Shown here: positions 57,511 to 64,000 of the stretch, one piece after another
How the letters are laid out: every line of letters starts with the position of its first letter
Numbering within the stretch: position 1 is the first letter of the stretch
Assembly: GCA_013368315.1 (NCBI GenBank)
Contig: JAACJM010000005.1
Span: 124,001 to 188,000, forward strand
DNA from: Tetrapyrgos nigripes
Taxonomy: Eukaryota > Basidiomycota > Agaricomycetes > Agaricales > Campanellaceae
Length of the DNA: 64,000 bases
Direction of reading: 5' to 3'
Program-made: the position numbers and the translations under genes
Notes under the pieces: model-generated
Seen by the model: only the letters and a program-made list of their open reading frames with translations
Told to the model about the DNA's origin: nothing
Databases searched by the model: none

Positions 57511-58996
57511 CTAGTACACAGCCGGCGGTGCCTCAGCCAGCCTCAAGCCTTTCCCCACCAATGTCCATTCCTGAAGAGGGGAAGTAAATTCCATGTCGAC
57601 ACGCTCATCAAAGTTTGGCTCAAAAGTGAATTTGCCATTGAAGGACTCAACTGCGTTGCCATGTTGGCATGTATGGACCAAGGACTGGGAATCAGCTTTG
57701 AGCGCAGTTGTTCCTCTGTCAAGTAAGTGACCGCAAACTTTCTCCCTAGACAGACCGAGTTATTGAACAATCAATTGGACATAAACAGATGAAATAAATC
57801 CACGCCTACCTCGAACATCCTCCACCATCTTCACCAACTCGTTATGAGTCACAAGCGCTTCTGCAATCCTCAAATTTCTCGGCCACTCTCTTTGTACATC
57901 CAATGCCTTCTCCATAAAATCTCGACATCTTCCACTCTCGTGTACACCATCTTGGTACTTCCATCTCGTGGCATCAACGCCGTACGATTCTCGTCATCAA
58001 TCCAAAACTTGAATTTAAGGGGGTTTCAAATGACCGATACCCTTGGTGGGCGTAGCCAGATAGTTCAGGAAGATACCAGTTTCGGGGTGACTCCACTGTG
58101 TGCGACCTTCATGGTGCTTTCTAGGTGGGTCAAAGAGTGGATGATTTTTGACACCTATAGTGGTAACGAGAATCAAGGGGCTTGATAGCATCTACTTTTT
58201 GATGAACCTAATCTACGGACAACTGTGATGTTTAGTAGACTACAAGTGAGAGTTCTGAAAGTCTGAACAATGAACGTGTCTGAACCGAATGGATGGCAAT
58301 TAAAACGAATTTTTCGGCTTCTTTGACCCTTTTTGCTACGAGAATGGGTAGCATATCCATCTATGCCATCAAAGGACGCATCGCTGTCGCTATCGGTGGA
58401 TTCTCCGGAACTTGATGTGTTTGCCGCCTCTGATCCTCCATGAAGGGAGTCTCACGAATGAGGCCCTGAGGCATTATCATATACCCAAGACTTACGGTTG
58501 CGGTCGAGGGGAAATGGGTGAATTGTAATACTCAATTTGATGAGCGTTAGGCTCGATGAACGTATCTCCATTGACACTCCGGTCAAGCTTGAAGCAAGTT
58601 AGATAATTCGTTGGAAGCCCTGTGACGAGCATGAGAACCCAACTCCCAACTATCATATACCATCATGATTAGATGCTCACCGAAACTTTGCATGATTGCT
58701 GCGACATGTTCATCTCTAGGCCGAAATGGCGTGAGCTGAGGCAGTTTAGACTGGTCCTTATTCAAAGCCCTAAACTGGTCGATGGAAAACTCCCTATAGG
58801 GAGTAGGGATGAGAAAGCAAAGATCTTCTTTGCAGTTGAACCTGGGATAACAGACTATCTCCACTATGCTACCCTCCTGCTCAACCAAATCGTCCATGGC
58901 GAAGTCGCGCATGGTAGCTGACGTCAGGTCATCGCCCGTAATTCCCGTGAGCGCTTTACCTTGTTCCTCGGTAATCGCATAGCCGCCAAACAGCAT
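57511..58996 (-). CDS. Unrecognised multi-exon gene, long arm of an inverted duplication (possibly decaying)
   Basis: The first exon reads MLFGGYAITEEQ then LTSATMRDFAMDDLVEQEGS, CYPRFNCKEDLCFLIPTPYR, and EFSIDQFRALNKDQSKLPQL. A 61-nt intron (GTGAGCATC...GTCACAG) joins to GLPTNYLTCFKLDRSVNGDT and HQIEYYNSPISPRPQP. Later minus-strand exons include SSSGESTDSDSDASFDGIDG, KNHPLFDPPRKHHEGRTQWS, DFMEKALDVQREWPRNLRIA, EALVTHNELVKMVEDVR, and FNGKFTFEPNFDERVDMEFT, with a TAG at 57511-57513. I do not recognise the family. Several middle junctions are uncertain, and open sequence continues in frame past the TAG, so the copy may be degenerate. The start Met is shared with the inverted copy at 59189, which supports it. 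Confidence 0.45.
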
Positions 58997-59716
58997 GGTG
59001 AAGATTCAGAGTCGAAGGAGTAAGAATTTGAGACTGGGGAAGTTGTGGGGAATACGAAGACAAAGGAGTAGAAGAATTTGCTTTTTAGGGGCAGTCGTTA
59101 TGATGACTCGAACAATTTCAAATAGCCTTTTTAGGATATATGTACTATTTGCGTTTGTTTGACTGACCCCTCTTTCCTTTGCCTCACGATGCTGCTTGGA
59201 GGCTATGTCATTACCGAAGAACAGGCTAACACGAGTATTAATGGGGATGACTTGGGGTCAGCTTCTCTGCGCAACTTTGCCTTGAGCAAATTGGTTAAGC
59301 AGGAGGGTGTAGTAATGGAGAATCTCCAGTTGATCTCCAGACTATCTCCACTGGAGATAGTTCCTTATCCCAGATTCAACTGTGAAGATATTTTCTTTCT
59401 CATCCCTACTCCCTATAGGGAGTTTTCCATCGACCAGTTCAGGGTCTTGAACAAGGACCAGTCTAAACTGCCTCAGCTCACGCCATATCTATTATCGACC
59501 TAGAGATGAACGTGTCGCAGAGATCATGAGAAGTTTCGCGGTGAGCACAATGGTTTATGATAGTTGGGGAGTTGGGTTTTCATGCTCGTCACAGGGCTTC
59601 CAACGATGTATATAACTTGCTTCAAGCTTGACCGGAGCGTCAATGGAGATGCATTCGTCGGACCTAACGCTCATCGAATTGAGTATTACAATTCGCCCAT
59701 TTCCCCTCGACCGCAG
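58500..59716. repeat. Large imperfect inverted repeat (arms about 0.5 kb)
   Basis: Arm 58500-58996 (minus sense) and arm 59189-59716 (plus sense) encode the same sequence from the start Met to the PRPQ segment, around a 192-bp spacer. Long stretches are near-identical, for example the CTCATCCCTACTCCCTATAG-GGAGTTTTCC block. The shared intron GTGAGCA...GTCACAG is preserved in both arms. Confidence 0.75.
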
Positions 59717-59735
59717 GCTGGCCGCTGACTCCAAT
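59189..59735 (+). pseudogene. Frameshifted 5' copy of the gene at 57511-58996
   Basis: It reads MLLGGYVITEEQ, LRNFALSKLVKQEG, YPRFNCEDIFFLIPTPYREF, and SIDQFRVLNKDQSKLPQLTP. Relative to the other copy it has an extra segment rich in GGAGA/TCTCC words (about 59313-59350). It also has an insertion (CCATATCTATTATCGACC versus CCATTTCGGCC) that breaks the frame immediately after QLTP, giving a stop at 59503. Homology continues out of frame to the PRPQ segment, then ends. It lacks the later exons. Confidence 0.7.
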
Positions 59736-60128
59736 GTCGCATCATAATGAATAAGGTGTGCCACCTTACTTGTTTCCTGTCTTCATAGTGGACTCATTTC
59801 TCTCGTCTTCCAGAAACACCGTGTATATGTATCCTCATTAGTTATCATCTCTCGTCGTCTTCGCAGTGCGTTTGCAAGGATGTAATATATCGCTTACGCC
59901 GTTGTCTTCCACTCTTCCGTCACTCAATTCCTACATATTTCTCGGAGTACCAATGAGCAGCTCTATCTCAGAATACTGAGATTTGTATCGATATAGTTGG
60001 ATGATGTCTTCCATTCAATCCATCGGTAGCAGACCATCCACTCAGGATAAATCAAGTAACTCCGGTTTCTTCGGCTGCTTGGACGAGTACGAGCTGAGCC
60101 TTTCTGGAATGGGAATGACTCGGATCGC

Positions 60129-60450
60129 TTATTGCGTTGAAGCAAGGTTGGATACGAGGGCGTTGGGTGTTTCGTATGAAACGATCTCGACGTGAGCACC
60201 TCGGTTGGAGAATTTGGGGATGTAGTGTCTGCTGAGCATGGTCTTCCGACTGTCAAGATAGAGTCTGCGATGTGCCACCTCCTGAACAGTGTAGGGGCTC
60301 CTGAAATTGTGTGTGACCTGACAGTGGTGATGACAATCAAGGGCGTTGATGGCGTCAGATACTGCATTTTGATGAACCTAGTCTACAGACAACTGTTCTT
60401 GTGATGTTTAGTAGACAGCATAGTGGGAGTCTGAACAATGAACGTGTCTG
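60129..60450 (-). pseudogene. Partial duplicate of an internal part of the 57511-58996 gene
   Basis: An intron end plus exon (CTAG|GTTCATCAAAA..., frame VHQNAVSDAINALD) matches the corresponding place in the 58.2-kb gene (TTAG|GTTCATCAAAA, VHQKVDAIKPLD). The preceding ~70 bases (GTTCAGACACGTTCATTGTT and onward) match as well. It continues open as VAHRRLYLDSRKTMLSRHYI and PKFSNRGAHVEIVSYETPNA to a TAA at 60129-60131, diverging from the other copy. Coding status is uncertain; it overlaps the presumed 5' end of the plus-strand gene. Confidence 0.4.
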
Positions 60451-63400
60451 AACCGAATAGTACTCATGATGTCATAAAAGGTATCAGGAAGGTGAAGGCA
60501 AATAATGGTACACAGTTGATCGTCGTTTGTGACGGCGACGACGACTGGAACCACGACGACGACGACCTTCAAGACAGCGCGGACGACGCCCATCAAGACA
60601 TGCATCATTCGTCTCAGTCGGTCACCAACTTGCAGCCGCCGTTACAAGCAACGGCCGGGCAGAAACAGCAGAGACGGATGACCAGCCCTTCCTTGAACCC
60701 TGTGCGTCTCTATTTCCATCCCAGTTATCCTGCATATATTGATCATCAACTTAGCCGGAAAACCCTCGACCACACAGCCAAGGCCGACCTCCATCACCTC
60801 TCCGAAACGGTTTTGTTCCCAACACTTCCACCGGTATCGACCCGAATGACATCGATGACGACGATGAAGACGACGATGAACGTTATATGGATGATGAAGA
60901 AAGGGAGAGAGCTCGACTATGGGCTGTACAACGTTCACCCTCACCAGCCCTTTCCACATCCTCGGTTTCTCACATGGCTGCTAGTTTCGCTCAACGGGTC
61001 GGGTCATTTGTTTCTGAAGCGATGACTCCTAGATCTCCAGGTCCTGGTGGCTCCGAGTCGATGTCTATGTCTACTGGGCATTTGACCGATGCCGAACTTG
61101 AAGCAGAGGCGGAGAGGGAGAGAGATCGTAGTAGGAAAGAGGCTGAGAGGATTCTGATGATGGAGGCAAGAGAGAGGAAGCTCGTAGAGGACAGGGTCCT
61201 TGCTATGATGGACTCAACGAGAGCGCTTCCTCCGCCTCCGTCAAGATCACAAACGATGCCCGCTTCAGTCTCGAGTTCGCCATCTGGCTCCCATAGGGAA
61301 GGCACAAACTGGTGGACGGCAGCGAAGAACAAGTTGACACCCACCAAGGACAAGGATTTGACTCCTGCTCAGCAGGTCGTTCAGGACGTCAAGAAACAGG
61401 ACAAGGAACGAGATAAGGAGGCCAAGAAGATAGGGAAGGGCAAGGAAAAGGTAAATCTTATTGTGTTATCCTCTCATCCCAATCCCGCTTTATTTTCTTT
61501 TCAATCGTAAAACGTTCTTCTAATCTTCCTTATCATTTAGGCAAACGATTGGCCTGCCAACCCCAATGCTAAATTCTCTGATCCATCCCTACTGAACCTC
61601 AACCTGAACGCGAACGTACCCACAACTCCTCCTCGACGTCCATACGCTGCTTCCAACTCCCAAGGAGGTTCTCCCAACTCACCTACTCCTTCGAGAACAC
61701 CTCCCCGTCCCACCAACCTATCCGCACCCAATTTATCTCCATCTTACTCTAACTCCAATGTCCGCGGCTCGCCAGCAGGTGCTGGAGTAGGAGCTTCTCC
61801 CAAAGCTTCTCTATTGAGCGGTAGTGGTATCTCGGGTTCACCGTCGAAAGAAGCACCACCGCTTTATGCTACTTTTTCCTCTGCTGGAGTTTTGGATATC
61901 CCAGTCACGCTAATTACTATCGCCAAACGCTTTGAGAAACTGGAGAAATGGACAGTCGGCCATGTCAGGGCTTTGGAGGAGAGGATGGGTGATGTAGAGA
62001 GGTGGTTGGTCGATAAGGAGAAAGAAAAGGAGGAGAAAGAGAAAGAGAAAGAGAAAGAGAGAGGTTCTGGGATGAAAGTAGAGGATGGTCATGGTGAAGG
62101 CGAAGGGAGACGTGCTGGTAAAGGAGCAGATAATGCACACGCCAATGAAGAGATCCAATCTTTACGAGACGAGATTATGGAGCTTCAAGGACGTATAACG
62201 GAGCTTGGGAGAGAGATGGCGCGGATGGCTGTCGAGCCCACGAGGCTGTCGCACCCTAAGCAACCAAGAGGGATGAGTGGAGACTCGTACGATTCTCTAG
62301 ACAGAGACAGTATAGGCACCCGTCCTTCCTACGAGTTGATAAACGGAAGGCGAGAGACGAGTCATGCAGCTATCATCGAGGGACTGGATGAGCCTACTCA
62401 TCAGAGTGAACCAGCGGAAACCAAGCCTGAGGCTGAAGCTTCTCCTGAAAACTCGTCCCCAATGGACGAGACAAACGCTACTTCTATGCTGCCTTCCCAA
62501 CCCTCATACCCTTCCACCATGCGTTCTCCAACTGGTTTATCGCGTATACCCTCCCTCGGTGCAGGGAACAGCACCTCTCCTCCCATGGCTCGGGTATCTA
62601 GGCAGAGCACAGGTAGTCGTTTGCCATACCCTACAGGCGATTACACCTCTGGTGATCCCAACGGTATGGGTAGTGGCATAAGTGGATTAAACTCCATCAT
62701 GGCCTCAGGGAGCTTCTCACCAGGCAACTCTCCTCCTAGTTCTGTTAGCAAGACAAGCAAGGGCAGACCAATGTCCACGTCGTATTCTGTGGCGTCTTTG
62801 GGCACCGTGTCAGGTTTTGGGTCTATACCTGGATTGTCGAATGCGACTAATGGTGTTAATGCCAACAACAGTCCAGCGTCTGCTACCCCGGCTGCCACTG
62901 CTACGACCAACGACTCTCCCTCCGCCACCGCTGCTGGTGCTAAAGGATCCAGGAATCTTCCTCTTCCTCCCTCTAACTCCAACCTTTCTAACTCAAGCAG
63001 CACAAGCACAAGCAGAGGCCCGAGACAACAAAGTGATAGCCCTAGTCCGGCACCCGGGACCACCAAAGAGCGAAAACGATATACCGTCGCTCTAGGAGGT
63101 CCCTTGACCGCCCCAGACGACTGGGACAACCAGCAGCATGCGAAACGGGAACGAGAGGCCATCGCCGCCGACGGCAGTATTGGAAGAGCTTTCTTCTCCG
63201 CATCACCCTCCTCTATAGGCCCTACCGGTAGCTCCAACGAATCAGACGGCGCCAACGGGGACGATGACGACGACGACGAAGATGATGAAGATGACGAATT
63301 CGCCGAGGAGACGATTGGTAAATCGGCTTCTGCTCGTATTATAGCAGGAGGTAAACTTTCTCGGTCAAATGCGATCAAGGATAGAAGTGATTCGACTAGT

Positions 63401-63841
63401 CCGAAATCTTCTGTAACGTCGAGATCTCTGCCTTCGTCTCCTTCCACTCGGGACCGTGTTCGTCCGCACTCGACTATTGGACACTCGACTACTGGTGGAG
63501 CTGTGTTAGGATCTTCGCTGACTTCGTCCATGTCTTTCCCCGTGGGAGACTATCGAGCTGCTTCATCGACTTCGCCTTCTCCTGGCCAAGGCTCCAGATC
63601 TAGAGGGCACATGCCGAAAGCTCAGTCTATCTCTGTAGCTCCTCTGAGGCCAAGATCAAGGACACAGTCCTCTCAGTCGTTGACGGACGACGGTGGTGGA
63701 CCGAAGACTGGCAAGTTTGTTGACCCACTTATCCTGCGTAAACAGGAACAAGAAGCGAGACCCAAAATCGCGATGCCTAAACCTGTTGGGAAGGTGCCTA
63801 TTGGACAGCTGGTTGCGTTCTTTGATGGGGACAGGAAGTGA
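60438..63841 (+). CDS. Large low-complexity protein with coiled-coil segments and conserved C terminus
   Basis: About 1,090 residues if translation starts at 60438. Alternatives are ATG 60600 and ATG 60678 (MTSPSLNPPENPRP), and the last may be the true start because the upstream part overlaps duplicated DNA. Introns are read at 60703-60755 and about 61450-61540. Features in order: an acidic DDDDEDDDERYMDDEERERA patch, SVSHMAASFAQRVGSFVSEA, a charged coiled coil (ELEAEAERERDRSRKEAERI), ALPPPPSRS, ANDWPANPNAKFSD, and GVLDIPVTLITIAKRFEKLE. A second coiled coil follows (LRDEIMELQGRITELGREMA), then long Ser/Pro/Thr-rich sequence with an acidic Asp/Glu run. The end is FVDPLILRKQEQEARPKIAM then KVPIGQLVAFFDGD. 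It looks like a scaffold of cytoskeleton or polarity, but I do not recognise a named family. Confidence 0.65.
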
Positions 63842-64000
63842 ACTTTAGGTGGTCAGTTTTTTACTTTTTTCTTCTTGGACGTCGAGGAAGTGTATGTTTT
63901 GGTTGGTTTCTTGCTTGTCTGTCTGTGTTAACGAAGTTGTACACCATATTGCTTGCTTTCTTGTCTATCTACTGAGTGGTTTGTTTATTCCTCATGTTCA

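Noticed and set aside
57511..58200. Two compensating frameshifts in the unrecognised minus-strand gene
   Set aside because: An ~86-nt intron (donor AAG|GTATCGG, acceptor GGAAG|TACC) restores one frame without any indel, so I do not claim frameshifts there.
62641..63531. 296-residue minus-strand open frame
   Set aside because: Shadow of the Ser/Pro/Asp-rich region of the 60.4-63.8 kb gene; its poly-Ser run is the antisense of the Asp/Glu run.

Overview
The window is nuclear DNA of a filamentous basidiomycete, most likely an Agaricomycete. The genes are compact and broken by many introns of about 50-60 nt. The gene content fits: a CFEM protein, F-box/LRR copies, a PDR-type ABC transporter, a Ure2p-type glutathione S-transferase, and Ser/Thr-rich single-pass membrane proteins. 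Coding coordinates below are start-to-stop spans that include introns. Intron positions were read by eye from GT...AG signals and frame continuity, so they are models and not transcripts.

Layout. 1.5-6 kb: PBDC1-like gene, ribosomal protein L34, a BTB-like gene tail, and a short NAD(P)-dependent epimerase/reductase. 6.6-8.75 kb: an amidohydrolase. 9-13 kb: two divergently transcribed paralogous multi-spanning membrane proteins around one shared promoter. 13.3-13.5 kb: an array of small hairpins beside a tRNA-Cys(GCA) gene. 13.5-16.7 kb: no gene I can support. 16.8-17.4 kb: a CFEM protein. 18.5-23 kb: two decayed, CpG-poor F-box/LRR copies, the second split by nested TA-flanked inverted-repeat elements. 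23.6-29.7 kb: glutathione S-transferase, a small unknown gene, and the 75-78 kDa subunit of complex I. 30.3-32 kb: an intact, CpG-normal F-box/LRR relative on the minus strand. 33.7-35 kb: a secreted protein built from 12 copies of an S-[AS]-V-D-[TS]-D-I-V-V-Q repeat. 36.5-39.9 kb: a mucin-like membrane protein. 40.8-42.5 kb: a homeodomain protein. 43.5-45.3 kb: a short-chain dehydrogenase and a small unknown gene. 45.7-48.8 kb: a second single-pass membrane protein with a large acidic tail. 49.8-54.7 kb: the ABC transporter. 55.2-56.5 kb: a third single-pass membrane protein. 57-60.5 kb: an inverted duplication of an unrecognised gene family. 60.4-63.8 kb: a large low-complexity protein with conserved ends.

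There is no operon-like logic; this is a mixed eukaryotic neighbourhood. Housekeeping genes (PBDC1, RPL34, complex I) sit among lineage-specific ones. The most unusual contents are the DTDIVVQ repeat protein, the hairpin array next to the tRNA, the CpG-depleted F-box copies whose three TGA stops could all derive from CGA, and the palindromic duplication near 59 kb.
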